Source of the DNA: Adiantum capillus-veneris
Taxonomy: Eukaryota > Streptophyta > Polypodiopsida > Polypodiales > Pteridaceae
Length of the DNA: 64,000 nt
Direction: 5' to 3'
NCBI GenBank assembly: GCA_014529385.2
Contig: CM043953.1
Coordinates: 66,700,872 to 66,764,871 of the forward strand
A model generated the notes under the pieces. That model saw only the letters and a program-made list of their open reading frames with translations, was not told the DNA's origin and did no database searches. Each line of letters begins with the position of its first letter. The first letter of the stretch is position 1. Below are positions 9,432 to 20,404 of the stretch, one piece after another. Both the position numbers and the translations under genes were made by a program.

Positions 9432-10830
9432 ATGAGTAGTGACGAGGATGTGGGACCGTCCAACCGAAACACCTATCTCTCAACGAGGGTCTTATGTCCT
9501 TGTAATCAATGCAAGCATGCTGTGCGACGGACAAGACGTGTTTCTTTGCAGCACGTTCGTGAATTTGGCGAGTTCGATCCATCTATTATAGATCGAGTTG
9601 TTGCCAATTATAACTCGTCGGATTTGATAAAGCCCGGGACACGCTATGGCGAACCATAGATGATGAGCGCATATCTGGGATTGTCATGTGCAATATCGGT
9701 GTTGAGAAGAAGATGACGGAAGATCTAGAGGCTAAAATCAACCGATTTTGCATGCTTCACAATCCAGTGATGAAAAAGTGGATTTCACAATATGAGGATG
9801 CAAAGCAAGAGCGACAAAGGGCACGAATCAAGTGGAGACGGGGAAGACGACCACCGATGCACTATCCGACGGGTCTGGAGAGCCTACTAACATTCATGAG
9901 CTTAAGATGGTTGCACAACCAATTGAAAAGCGCACAACAATGTGGTGACGAAGTGACTGAGGAAGAGTGGGAGTACTCTCGGGGTTGCGCGACCAAGGTA
10001 AGTTTGCAATGTACGACTAGCTAGTGACTTTATTTCTAAACGTTTGAACGGCCACTCATAATCTTTGTTCGTTGTAGTATAAGTCATACACAACAGCATG
10101 GTGTAAAGGTCGACATTTTAGGGTGGAACGGATCGACAAAAAGCGTTTTACTCAAGATTGTGGAATCATGGCAAAATTTGAACAGTCTAGTCGACGACGT
10201 TCCTCTGATGCAGATCTTGTGGTGGCGGAACTCACTTACTTCGGCACGCTACAAGAGATTTTGAGGATCGATTACAGAGGATTTTTTGTCAACTTGTTCG
10301 ACGTGCAATGGTTCAAGATAATCATGGAGGGTCGCAACGCTACTGTGCGTAGAGGAGAGTCTGGTTTTCTTGAGGTGGATTCTACTAAGAAATGGACTGA
10401 CCTAAGAGACACTTTCGTACTACCCGAGCATTGTGAACAAGTAAGTATGTAAATAGTTAACATCCCCCTTTTACAAGTTATGTGCTTGAAAGCTCTCATG
10501 TAAGTTATGTGGCTCTGGCAGGTAATATTTCATCCTACAAAGTCTACATCAAACTGGTGGTACGTCATAGAGGTAGCCCCTCGTAGTGCAAGGACGTATG
10601 AAGGCTACCATGTGCCAATCACAACGGCATCAATGGAGGAGATCAGAGAAGATGCTCAATCAGAAGCCGTTGCGGTGGTGCAAGACGAGCATCAAGATGC
10701 TACTACTCTATATGGGGTGCATGCAGAGGATCTACAAAATGAAACAGAGGATATGTGTTTAAACGGAGAGCTCTACATAGATATAGGAAGTTATGCTGAG
10801 TTATGCGAGGATGAGAGAGAGATCTCTTAA
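9432..10830 (+). pseudogene. CACTA TNP2-like transposase remnant (DDE core missing)
   Basis: The first piece (9432-9659) has CPCNQCKHAVRR and QHVREFGEF, matching the N-terminal Cys motif of TNP2-type transposases. The second piece (9686-9997) is in another frame. Good GT-AG junctions follow: intron 9998-10077 (AAG|GTAAGT to TTGTAG) and intron 10441-10521 (CAA|GTAAGT to GGCAG). Exon 10078-10440 has LTYFGTLQEILRIDYRGFFV and NLFDVQWFK, the DUF4216 C-terminal domain. Exon 10522-10830 ends with an acidic tail. The several hundred residues carrying the catalytic Asp/Asp/Glu are gone, so the product could not cut DNA. The gene would normally encode the nuclear endonuclease that excises CACTA elements. 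Confidence 0.8.
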
Positions 10831-11102
10831 AGCCGCAAATATTGTATTTGAACAATTTTGCTCCGTGTTGTAAAAGCTCTGGCTCTCTAAGTACCTTCCA
10901 TGGTGTATAACGCTCTTTTTTACTCGCGCTCACATCTTTTGATTGAAAATTATGAGTTTTCGACTTGCCTCTTCTATCACTCAATTCATTGCGTCATTGT
11001 ATTTATATGCGTCATTACGTCATTGTATTTAATGGTCTTTGCGTCATTGTCTACTCTATTCATTCAATATTAAGTTTAAATATTCGTGTGTTTAATGCAG
11101 GT

Positions 11103-12068
11103 ATGGATGATGAGGAGTTTATTTCTTCTTTGTCACCGCAGTAGAGACAGTGGTACGTGGAGCGTCATCGCTCTGGCGCACCAATCGCGCGTTCCTACTC
11201 CATCCGCATCTCCCTCTCTTTCGGAGTATTCGGCGCACTCCGAAGCTTCGGTGTCGACGAGACGATCTTCACACTCGTCTAGACACCGGCGCTCTAGTGG
11301 TGGCGGTGGCGGTGGGGATTCCGCCGCCGATGCCTCCACACCGCCTCGTGTTCGAAGAGGCTCTTTATCCTCCCCTTCTTTGCCCGCCCCCACACCAGCC
11401 ATCGCATCGCCATCTACGCCAGGTTTTGCGCGGCTGACTATTCCTAGCAGCTACACACCTCTACCTACTCCGCCAGGAGCCACCCCACTCGACACTCCTC
11501 GCTTCGGGGCCCAGACGCCGGTGGAGACACCTGACGTCCGTACCCCCATCGACATGCCACTAGAGACCCCTGCCCGGACACCCAGTTTCACGCATCACCG
11601 GCCAGAGGGCTTGCCTTACTCCATCGACTTCCGCGACGGCATCATCATGGATGATGACGGCAAGAAGGTGATCTCGCACATATGTGGTCTTTGCTCTCAG
11701 CTGTTTAGACACTACATACTAAACAAATGGATTGAAGTACCAAGTGATTTAAAAGACAGAGTCATCAGCATACTTCATGATGAGTTTCCCGTTCCAACAC
11801 GGGATCAGCGCTTCAATGAAGACCTGATGAAGATTCGAATGCGCGAATACTGCAAACACAAGCGTTCCGAAGTGCAAAAAGCAATCAAGCATGGGTGGAA
11901 CAGGCCAGATTGGCTGGCCAAAGAATATTGGAAGAATGCGAAGAAAGCAGCGTGCGAGAATCCCGACAAGTGGAACCAACAAAAGGATGCAGCGAGAGCG
12001 TGAGTAGAGGCAGGGAGCTCGCACCACTTGGGGAGCGGTGGATGGGCATCATTTGAGGCCGATTTTGT
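11103..12068 (+). pseudogene. CACTA TNPA / Ptta-En-Spm-like DNA-binding protein
   Basis: A Ser/Pro/Thr-rich, disordered-looking N-terminal half (with a short Gly run and many TP/SP sites) leads into a conserved C-terminal block: ISHICGLCSQLFRHYILNKW, then EVPSDLKDRVISILHDEFPV, then RMREYCKHKRSEVQKAI. This matches the plant Ptta/En/Spm transposase domain (the TNPA-like second protein), which binds subterminal repeats. TGA at 12001-12003 interrupts the frame, but the same frame continues as EAGSSHHLGSGGWASFEAD to a splice donor at about 12069. The upstream exon edge near 11102 (TTTAATGCAG acceptor) does not join cleanly in frame. Confidence 0.7.
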
Positions 12069-12157
12069 AAGTGTTTTCGCATTGCTCTTTATGCTCGATA
12101 GTTTAGGGTTTATGAGTTTTTTAATTCTAACATAATGAAATCTTTGTATGTTTTGAC

Positions 12158-12440
12158 AGTGGTCGATGACATGACGTGATCCCATACCGTACGAGTGCAA
12201 GTACGCAGGCAGGAAAGGCTTAAACGCCCTGATGGACATTCTCAGTTCTCGCAGCGGCATGGTTAGTATTAGGGTTTACTCTTTTCTACTTTTTGTATTG
12301 TTTTATAAATGTCGTTATATGTTTATACTTACTGAAAGCTGTCTTATTGTATTTTTTTGCAGAATCCGACAGATACGCCGCTTGGACGCGATGAGACGTC
12401 TGACTAGACGATGTCAGTTTAGCCGTAGCTAGATAGCATT
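12158..12440 (+). pseudogene. Possible 3' exons of the TNPA-like gene
   Basis: After acceptor TTTTGACAG near 12160 the sequence reads RDPIPYECKYAGRKGLNALMD (with one TGA upstream) to a donor ATG|GTTAGT near 12260. After acceptor TTTTTGCAG near 12361 it reads NPTDTPLGRDETSD, then stops. The phrasing resembles CACTA second-protein C-termini, but assignment rests on position and exon-like edges. Confidence 0.4.
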
Positions 12441-12774
12441 AGTTTAGGGTTTCTCATAGCTTATGTATCATGAGACGGATTTTATACGTCTTTTTGAACC
12501 ATGTATATTATTACATTTGTCACCGCAGTTCATTTTGCCAATCAATTCTTTATGCCTATGATGTTGTACAGTTGTCATTATTACATTTGCCAATCAATTC
12601 ATTTTGCCTATGATGTGTACAATTGTCAATTTTACGCTTGTCAATTTTGCAAACAATGCGTCTTGTGGGTGACTATTTTGGGTCTATTATCTACCCTTGC
12701 ACTTTTTTTAAAAAGTGAATCAAGTACAATATGGTTGATGGTTGAATGGCCTGCCACCAAAAAAAATTTCTCTC

Positions 12775-12985
12775 GGGCGTCGCTATAACCGTCGCTATTT
12801 ATGGCTCTGGAGCGTCGCTATAAGCGTCGCTATAGACTTTTTTGTAAACGTCGCTATAACCGTCGCTATGACCGTCGCTATGAGCGTCTCTATATAGCGA
12901 TGCATATAGCGATGCCTATAGTGACGCATATAGTGACTCTCTCGTAGCGACACTATTAGCGACGGTTTTAGCGACGCCGGGGGTT
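12775..12985. repeat. CACTA right subterminal repeats
   Basis: More than a dozen CGTCGCTAT or ATAGCGACG words in both orientations, many spaced 11-13 bp. They are the counterpart of 7262-7405. Confidence 0.85.
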
Positions 12986-13050
12986 ATAAAAACCGAGTGT
13001 ATTTCCGTCGCTAACAGCGTCACAAGAGCACACAACCTCTTGTAGTGATG

Positions 13051-14555
13051 TAAGGAGGCTTTTAATCAAAGGTGATTCTATGTTGATTGTGCGGCAAGTT
13101 CAAGGTACCTGGAAGGTAAATCAAGAAGGCATGAAGGGCTGGTTTTTCAAAGTGAGTCAGTTGTTAAAGTCTTTTACTTCCTTTCAAATATGGCATGTAC
13201 CACGAAATATGAATGAAAGGGCTCATGAGTTGGCGGAACAGGTGTTCACAAAGTATGTGCATGCGGTGATAATTAGAGAGCCAAGGTATCTTGGAAGGGA
13301 ATCCCTCCATGAGGAAGAACATGTGTTGCAAACGGGTTTTGCAAGAAAGGGATTGGCTTCTCAACAAAGGCATGCAATCACACGAAGAGCTATGAGGTAT
13401 GTCTTGATTGGAGAGCAAATGTATCACAAGGGGGCTGATGGTGTCATGAGAAGAGTTCTCTACCATGATGAAGTTTTTGATTGCTTAAAAGCATGTCATG
13501 AGGAAGGATGTGGAGGCCATTTTGGAGTGGAGATTACAAGAAGGAAAGTATTGAATGCTCAACTTATGTGGCCAAGTATGAATAGGGATGTTGTGCATTG
13601 GTGTAGAAGCTGTCACGAGTGCCAAATATATCAAAAGAGAAAGCTGATGCCTGAGCCTTTGAGACACATTGTAAGCTATGGACCTTTTGAGAAGTGGGGT
13701 GTGGATGTAATTGGTCCTCTTCGAGACACTAGAAATGGGAAGCACTACATACTTAGTGCAGTGGATTATATGACAGGATGGCCAGAAGCAAAGGCTAGTA
13801 GAGGGGCTACAAGCAAAGATGTATGCAGCTTTATTTTTGATTGCATATGTTGTAGATTTGGAGTGCCGTTGGAGCCAGTAAGTGATCAAGGGAAAGAGTT
13901 TAGGAATGATCTTATCACTGAATTGGTGGAGAAATTGGAGATCAAACATAGGTATGCTACTTCTTATCATCCACAATGCAACGGGTTGGTGGAGGCATTC
14001 AATGGAGTTTTACAGAAGATATTGTTCAAGCTTGTGGAAGAACATCCAAAAGATTGGGATATGTATTTGGAGAGGGCATTGTGGGCATGTAGAGTGACTC
14101 AAAAATCATCCACGGGCTTCACTCCATTTCATTTGGTATATGGAGAAGAGTGTGTTATGCCGATTAATGTGATGCTTCCTTCATTGGAGTTCATTTTGAA
14201 GCATAGTTTGGTTGAGGAGGAGCATGTAAAAGAGAGACTGGCATCTATGCATAGCCTCTTCTTGGATAGAGAAAGTGCCATTAGATACTATGAAGACTTG
14301 GGAAGAAGAAGGGCTGATGTATTCAATGAAAAGATAAACGAAAAAGGGCTATGTGAAGGCATGTTGGTTATGAGGTATAACAGTGCTTTGGACAATACCT
14401 TTCAAACAAAGTTCAAGGCAAAGTGGGAAGGTCCTTTTGTGGTGCATAAGGTGTATGATAATGGAAGCTATCAGCTCAAGGACTTGGATGGAAAGATGCA
14501 TAAGGCAAGAGTCAATAGGATCCGAATCAGGCCTTATGTGACCAGAATCATGTGA
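13051..14555 (+). CDS. gypsy-1 second RNase H 3' part plus integrase
   Basis: The first codons after the CACTA (VRRLLIKGDSMLIVRQVQGTW) finish the second RNase H. The integrase zinc domain follows with H-H-C-C: CHEEGCGGHFG and WCRSCHECQIYQKRK. The catalytic core reads GVDVIGPLRDTRNGKHYIL, then VSDQGKEF, then NGLVEAFN, supplying the D, D and E. The C-terminal part reads FKAKWEGPFVVHKVYDNGSY. The frame is open from the insertion site to TGA 14553-14555, and removing the CACTA keeps it in phase with 6812-7244. Integrase inserts the cDNA into chromosomes. This is the best preserved pol segment of the element. Confidence 0.9.
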
Positions 14556-14597
14556 TGAAGCAAGAAATGTACATGAAACACTTGAAAGTGTTCCATG

Positions 14598-14615
14598 CTT
14601 GTTGGGGGGGCAATA
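14598..14615 (+). promoter_or_regulatory. Polypurine tract of gypsy-1
   Basis: A run of seven G (within 'gttggggggg') lies just upstream of the 3' LTR start at 14616. It primes plus-strand DNA synthesis. Confidence 0.65.
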
Positions 14616-15645
14616 TGTGACGTGTTTTTACGGAATGATGCAAGCCACCCCAAAGACTTTGGAAAGGTTTTTTCAATGCTTTTGGGTCCCTTATATGTAA
14701 ATAAAGCATGCTTGTACAAACTGTACAAAGGCGGTGTGTGCCAGCTGTCTCTACGCATGCGGGCCAGTTGTGCGAGGTACATAGTTTTGCTGTTTTTGTA
14801 CATAGAAGTGTCGAGACTTCAAAGTGTGAGTTAGTGATTTAAAAATATGAATAACAACTGAACTTTTATCAGCTTGGGGTCGTGAGTGAGGAGGGATATT
14901 CAGCTCTGAAGAAGAAACTATGTGTTGCTGCAGCCTGCGGTGAAGGGTGGGGGTTTTGGTGTAGAGGTGCCCCTCTTGCCTTGCGAGAGCCTAGTGTGGT
15001 GAGTTGAGAGTGTGTCTCTCCTCAATGGGCTGATGAAAGTTGGTGCTTAGCTCTGCATATTGACGTCTCTTCATCTTGGTTTGAGGTATGGCAGCCATGT
15101 TGTTTATGGTTCCCTTTGGTGCAACTAGTCGAGGGTAGACTATGCGTTGCAATTCCTTGCTTGTACATACGCAAAAGGGCAAGGTTTCCCCGAAGTTTTC
15201 CATCACTTTTTTTTTATTTTTTTTACTGAACTTTGTGGGTTTTCAAATTAAGCTTGATTTGAGTGGGTTTTGGTCAAGCTATGTGTATATATGGGAGCGC
15301 CTATGGAAGCCCTACTAGCACATGGAAGGGCGCTTGAAAAGAAGTGAAGCTCTTTGAGTTATAGTCAAAAGTGCAGAGATTTCCATGGTTTTTTTCTCAC
15401 TTTTTTCCTTGATCTTATTGCTTCCTTGGTGTCTTTGAGTGCAATGGAGTGTAGTGGGAGTTGTAGCGGTGTAGAGGGAAGCTAATCGGAGCTAGTCGAG
15501 GCTAGTCGAGGTTGAGTGTGTGTCAAATTGAAAAAATTAGTGAGAGAAGATCAGCCCATATTATCTCGAGAGAGCTATACTCTTCATCCTCTTTTCTTGG
15601 TGTTGGTTTGAGGTGTTGTAGAGGCCAGCCCCTCGATCCTTCACA
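14616..15645 (+). repeat. 3' LTR of gypsy-1
   Basis: Direct repeat of 2379-3405 with scattered substitutions and one- or two-base indels. It ends CTTCACA and is followed by ACGT, the target duplication. Confidence 0.93.
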
Positions 15646-15649
15646 ACGT

Positions 15650-15999
15650 GGCAGCCCGGCTGTTGCTTCGATGCGAAATCTACCCAAGACGGTCCCAAAA
15701 CGGTGCGCCATGGCCTCCTCATCATTTTACGTCTCTTCCACGAGCTCGTCTGAGTGCTTCCCCACTCTGTGCGTCTCTTTCTTTCCTTCCACGTTGCTTG
15801 CTCGTCGCCTGCTGCTGCCCGCTATTCTTTTTTTTTTTTTTCCTTTCACACTCAATAAAAATCTCTAATTGGGTGGGCCTTGCTTTAAGCGGGTAGACTT
15901 AGCTTAAGAGGGCGGCCTTGCCTTAAGTGGGCGGCCTTTCCTTTAGGTTATGGGCTTTGGGCACCACACTTGGCCACCACATATGGCATACATATTCGA
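15650..15999. other. Right flank of gypsy-1, nothing recognised
   Basis: Continues the host sequence cut by gypsy-1 at 2378. It includes a T run of about 15 at 15828-15842 and several copies of 'gggcggccttgc/taagcggg' words near 15870-15945. No coding or mobile-element signature. Confidence 0.4.
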
Positions 16000-16560
16000 C
16001 TAAAGCATTGCCGAGCACAACATCTTTCTTCAGCAGTTCTTGACTAACAAATCATCTCGGAAATTTCATTGTCCATAGCGTCTTGAATAATGCCACATGC
16101 TCTACGATACCCGTATAGGTGATTGCACTTGCCAGAAGGCATTCGATTTGCACTTGGCTGTTAATTGCTTGTATCAGCTTCTCACATAATGCCAAAATTA
16201 TCCAGCTCAGCAGTGTTGTCGGCAACTGTCACCGGCCTCAAGCCGTATTATCTGATCAAGCCAGACTTTGTCTGATGAGTCGTAAATCCCTGTAGACCTC
16301 TTTTGCTGCATATAAGGCAAACAAACCCTGTTGAGGCTGTAAAACTCCCAGATGGTACTCCAACCAAGTGGACCGAATTGGTACGGAGCTGGCCCCCGAT
16401 GAATCTTTAACAACTAATATCTTGGCAACCTGAACTCCGCTCACTGATCTGAAAAGATCGACGCCCTCCAGCAATTGAGCACTTCAGCCCGATACATTCA
16501 TTTCAATTCTGTCACCTCGCCTGCAGTTGGCCAATCTCGTACGGATCTGCAATCGACTCA
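16000..16560 (-). pseudogene. Possible degraded coding segment, family not recognised
   Basis: On the minus strand, protein-like pieces occur in one frame: LFRSVSGVQVAKILVVKDSS, then WLEYHLGVLQPQQGLFALYA at about 16260-16470, then after stops LLSWIILALCEKLIQAINSQ and ASAITYTGIVEHVALFKTLW toward 16050. The composition is like a globular helical protein rather than random sequence, and stops occur at three or more places. I cannot name the family. Confidence 0.35.
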
Positions 16561-17283
16561 AACTTCAAACTGCCATAACTTCTTCTCCGTAGCTCCAATC
16601 GACGAGCCGTAAAGACAGGCCAATAGAGCAATTCAAGCATTGCAGTTCTAGATCATAATATCCCATCTGTGCTCACTTCAAGCATAGTCCTTTTTAGCAT
16701 CATTAAGGCATCAGTTGGCCCTTTTAAGCCGCATCTAGCATACATTAATAATTAAACTTGGCCTATGAACAAGCATGATCACTCCTCACTAAAGGTGTAG
16801 GCTTTAAAGAAGCTTAGCTTGCATTTCTCTACTCTTTTTCTCTTCATGGCAGCGGAGCTGCACGACAGCGCAATGGCGAGCACATCACCATCCATTAATT
16901 GGGTTTCCTCTATAGCAGGTACATCTGTTTCTAAAACATCCCAAAAATAAACTCTAGGTGCATTGTAAAAAAGAATGACGAGTAAACTCTTTACTAAACA
17001 AGTGATTTGAAGGACCCAAGGAACTACTATTACCTTCTAGATTGCAATGTCTCTCTTCCTTATCGGAGAGAACACTTATCGTAGCGCCCACTTTGACCTC
17101 TTTGGAGATCACTTCGGTGTTTAGATCACCCTTTTCAGCATTTGATCAATAGATAGAAAGCTTAGGCAACATTTATTGACAAAACCATACAATATTGTAT
17201 GAATGTCCCCGAAGAGAGGGTTACCAAAACTGTCATCCGATTTGGTTGAAAGGACCTGCACCTCACTTTTTTTCTTGGAGGTA
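16561..17283. other. No gene seen
   Basis: Moderately AT-rich sequence with no long frame, no terminal repeat and no recognised motif. Confidence 0.4.
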
Positions 17284-17814
17284 GATTATGCACAAGCATT
17301 GGGCAATTTAGGTTATGACAAGCTAACCATCAATGGATATAACCTTAAAGATTATGTCCCACCATGCTAGATACCATTGCATGAAAAAGGTAGCTATCCC
17401 CAGACTGGTAGCTACCACAATACTAGTGGGTAACAACACTGTGTTGGGTGGCTCAAGCCAGATTATGCACAAGCATTGGGCAATTTAGGTTATGACAAGC
17501 TAATCATCAATGGATATAACCTTAAAGATTATGTCCCACCATGCTAGATACCATTGCATGAAAAAGGTAGCTATCCCCAGACTGGTAGCTACCACAATAC
17601 TAGTGGGTAACAACACTGTGTTGGGTGGCTCAAGCCAGATTATGCACAAGCATTGGGCAATTTAGGTTATGACAAGCTAATCATCAATGGATATAACCTT
17701 AAAGATTATGTCCCACCATGCTAGATACCATTGCATGAAAAAGGTAGCTATCCCTAGACTGGTAGCTACCACAATACTAGTGGGTAACAACACTGTGTTG
17801 GGTGGCTCAAACCA
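17284..17814. repeat. Tandem repeat: three copies of a 177-bp unit
   Basis: Units start at 17284, 17461 and 17638, each with 'gattatgcacaagcattggg', and are exactly 177 bp long. Only a few substitutions separate them (for example aaccatc/aatcatc and ccccag/ccctag). The three copies are direct and contiguous. Confidence 0.95.
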
Positions 17815-18755
17815 TAGTAGCTACAATTTAGCCAGTACAACATTGGTGCCTAAAGATTGAATGTAAGACACATGATCATGGCAATAAAGTGGTAGTCACC
17901 CCCTACCATAGCTACCACCTTTGGAGTAGTTAGCACATAAGCCACTAGTTACCTAGCCACCTACTGTCCAACCATCAACCAAGTCAGCACTTGTGACTAG
18001 GCAGGTCTGACTTGGGTGGGGTGGACCACCACCTACCATAGGTACTACCACCTTTGTAGAAGCTACCTGGCATAGTCACTAGCCACCTAGCCACATACTA
18101 CCCAACCAGCAGCAGGTCAGCATTTGTGACTAGGTAGTGCTGAAGGGTGGCTACCTATGACTAGGTAGTACTGACTAGGTAGCCACCACTCAGCACTAGC
18201 TAGTCACTAGCTAGCTCTGAGTAGCTAGTGGTAGCTAGTCAATAGCTAGCCATCTACCACCCAGCCAGCTGCCACCTTGCCAGCTGCCACCTTGCCAGCT
18301 AAGACTTACCTAGCTAATATCTAGTCTAGAACACCTATACATGGTACCACCTATCCAACCACATTGCTACCACACGTACAAGAGGTACCACATTTCTCTT
18401 GGAGGGAAACTTCCAGCCATTAAGAAATAGGCACCATAGCTACTGTCTAACAAGGTGGCTACCCTTCATGTCACACTATTAGATGTCTGCCCCAGTAAGC
18501 ACCACTTTCAAAGCTAGTACTTGTGGAGATGAGATTATAGGTAGCCACCTTTGAGATCATGCTCATATGACACCTACAAGTATGCACATGCCTAAAATTG
18601 TACTGGTAGTAGACTAATTCTACCACAAATACAACTACCTCTATGTTAGGTGCCTACCCATATGTTACCTAGGAAGATAGTAATAACAATGCACATTCTC
18701 AGCCACATTCACAGATACCATATGTAAATGAGCAAAATGACCTGCTTACCAAACT
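17815..18755. repeat. GTAGCTACCAC / AGCTAGCCACC word-rich region
   Basis: Many short repeated words occur on both strands (tagctacca, agccacctagcc, actagctagct, gccagctgccacctt twice in tandem at about 18270-18298). Together with the 177-bp array this looks like satellite-type sequence in an early or decaying state. No coding potential seen. Confidence 0.55.
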
Positions 18756-20404
18756 TTAAGCATCCGGAGATGTGTCGCCCCCACTGTCTACAAACATTAG
18801 TTCATTGATATTATATGGGATGAGACGACCACAACTTGCAGCCAAGCATTTTCCTTCTCTACCAACAAGGTTGGCAAAAAAATATATGTGGTAAGCATGT
18901 CTGCAGGGGAGTATGAATATCCCCGACACCTCTTCGTCGTACATGAGCAGGCCACATGCACTGCAGCTATTAGGCACCTGTGATATCCCAGCATTAGGTG
19001 GTGGCACTTTGGGGGGTGGAACCTGCAAATGAAGCGGGCTTTTCCTGCGTTGCATGGCGTTTACAAAATTGACATGAGCATTCAGTATGGGGAGAATTTC
19101 TTTATTCATCTCAATTTCCTTAGTAATCTCAAGTAACTCTGCACTGCAGTCATCATCCTCCACCTCAGCTTGCAAGGTCTCTAGCGTCATTTCAAGCTTG
19201 AAGACCTGTGCCTTCTCCCTTTCCACATCAGCACTGTCCGTCGCATATGATTGCAACTCCCCCAATCAATGTTTGGCTTTAGCAAGCTGCATCGTCACAC
19301 CCTGTTAATGATTGACATTGCCCCCTCATTTTGATGCACATTTGCCTGCATGGCATCTTGTCTTTTACACACTTCATGGTACTGTGTTAATGCCTTTGCT
19401 TGGCTGAGTGCCAAATCCATTCCAACATCATCAAGTTCACAAAGAGACAAATTTCCAACCCTTGAAAATTTGGCCGCATTGTGCAAGTCAGAACCCCTGC
19501 TGGCATCCCCATCATCTACATTCGCAACCATGGTCATGCGCCACCAGCTCTGCGGTGCACTTGCGGAGTGGAACGTTGTCCATCTCTATTTCTTCAGTTG
19601 TAGCTTGCTAGATTCCATATTGGCTACAATGCTCTCAGGAAAAGCTGCCCAATTCAAAGTCCCTCTCAAATGTTCATAGAGGAAACCCCTAGCAAATGCC
19701 TTTGTTACCTCCATACCATAGTTCCAAGGAGGCTCCTGGTACACCAAAGTGAACATGGAGTAGAATTTTCTCCATAATTCCTTCTTAGCAAACCTGCATT
19801 TGACTTTGCTGCCTCTCTTTGGCACCTCAGTAAACACTTGCAGCCACTCTTTATCTGAAAGTTCCTCCTCATTGAGGAGCCTAGGATCCTATCTAGCACA
19901 ATTAAGCTTGTACACCTCATGGGCCTCTACTTTTGTCATGCAAAACTGGCTCTTCCTCTCAAAGTTGACATGAGGAGGCTGCCACCTAGACATCCGTGCA
20001 GGAGAATCGGGGGTTTCGACGTTTTGGTCTGATCGAGAACAATGAGGTTGCCTCTCCTCTACAACAGGTGTTGCATGAGTAGGAGTTTGCCTTCTCTTCT
20101 TCACCCTGCGTGTGTCATGGTCCTCCCCCTTAGAAGTAGAGAATGCAGCTCTTTTGTTTGGAGAAGCATGTACGACGTGCCTTGGTGGTGTCTTCCTCAC
20201 CGGCTTGCTCTTCTTCTGCCTGGCTTCCTGCTCCTGAGACCTGTGCATGTGTGCCTTCCTTTCTTTCCCCACCTGCTCCTTGACATGTTGTGAAGAGGAT
20301 TGAGCCCGTTTGGCGCGTGACAGTAGCTCCATGCCCCCAGCTCTCCGCATCATAATTTCCCCGCTCGCGACTGTTACAAAGGGGCCCAAGCCACTCAAAC
20401 TCAC
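18756..20404 (-). pseudogene. Broken single-exon-like gene: basic N-terminus, coiled coil, RING-like zinc region
   Basis: Reading from 20404 downward one frame runs to 19295 with only two TAG stops (about 19886-19888 and 19586-19588), then shifts frame near 19265-19295 and ends at 18756. The order is a Lys/Arg-rich disordered start (KSKPVRKTPPR), a globular block (VFTEVPKRGSKVKCRF; YQEPPWNYGMEVTKAFARGF), a coiled coil (LEMTLETLQAEVEDD), and a zinc-finger-like end. That end has SCSACG, LPCRHAYHIYFF and CLAASCGRLIP, a RING-like Cys/His layout. I do not recognise the whole protein. It could be a decayed host gene or a transposon protein; no terminal repeats were found around it. Confidence 0.55.

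Larger units (their letters stand above)
7245..13047 (+). mobile_element. CACTA (En/Spm, CMC) DNA transposon nested in gypsy-1
   Basis: The left end reads CACTACAAGAGG and the right end is its inverse with small changes (cctcttgtagtg). An ATG target duplication flanks it. Subterminal repeats of the word AGCGACGC/GCGTCGCT fill 7265-7400 and 12775-12985, as in CACTA elements, where they bind TNPA. Coding remnants include the N-terminal CPCxxC segment and C-terminal DUF4216-like region of TNP2 (9432-10830) and a TNPA/Ptta-like protein (11103-12068). The DDE core of TNP2 is absent, so this copy is non-autonomous. It also holds long CT/CA/GA tracts and a captured HIPP pseudogene. Confidence 0.95.
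2379..15645 (+). mobile_element. Ty3-gypsy LTR retrotransposon, Tat-like (gypsy-1), split by a CACTA element
   Basis: The two LTRs (2379-3405 and 14616-15645) are direct repeats starting TGTGACGTG and ending TTCACA. ACGT flanks both sides (2375-2378 and 15646-15649), giving a 4-bp target duplication, or 5 bp with one mismatch. The order gag, protease, reverse transcriptase, RNase H, second RNase H, integrase is that of Ty3-gypsy. The second (archaeal-type) RNase H between the RT block and integrase is the hallmark of the Tat clade. Without the nested CACTA the element is about 7.5 kb. It is not autonomous now: pol carries in-frame stops at 5092 and 5656 and at least one frameshift at 6500-6810. 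The LTRs differ at only scattered positions, so the insertion looks fairly recent. Confidence 0.93.

Noticed and set aside
17284-17814. CRISPR-like array
   Set aside because: The repeats are 177 bp, contiguous and without spacers, in a plant genome.
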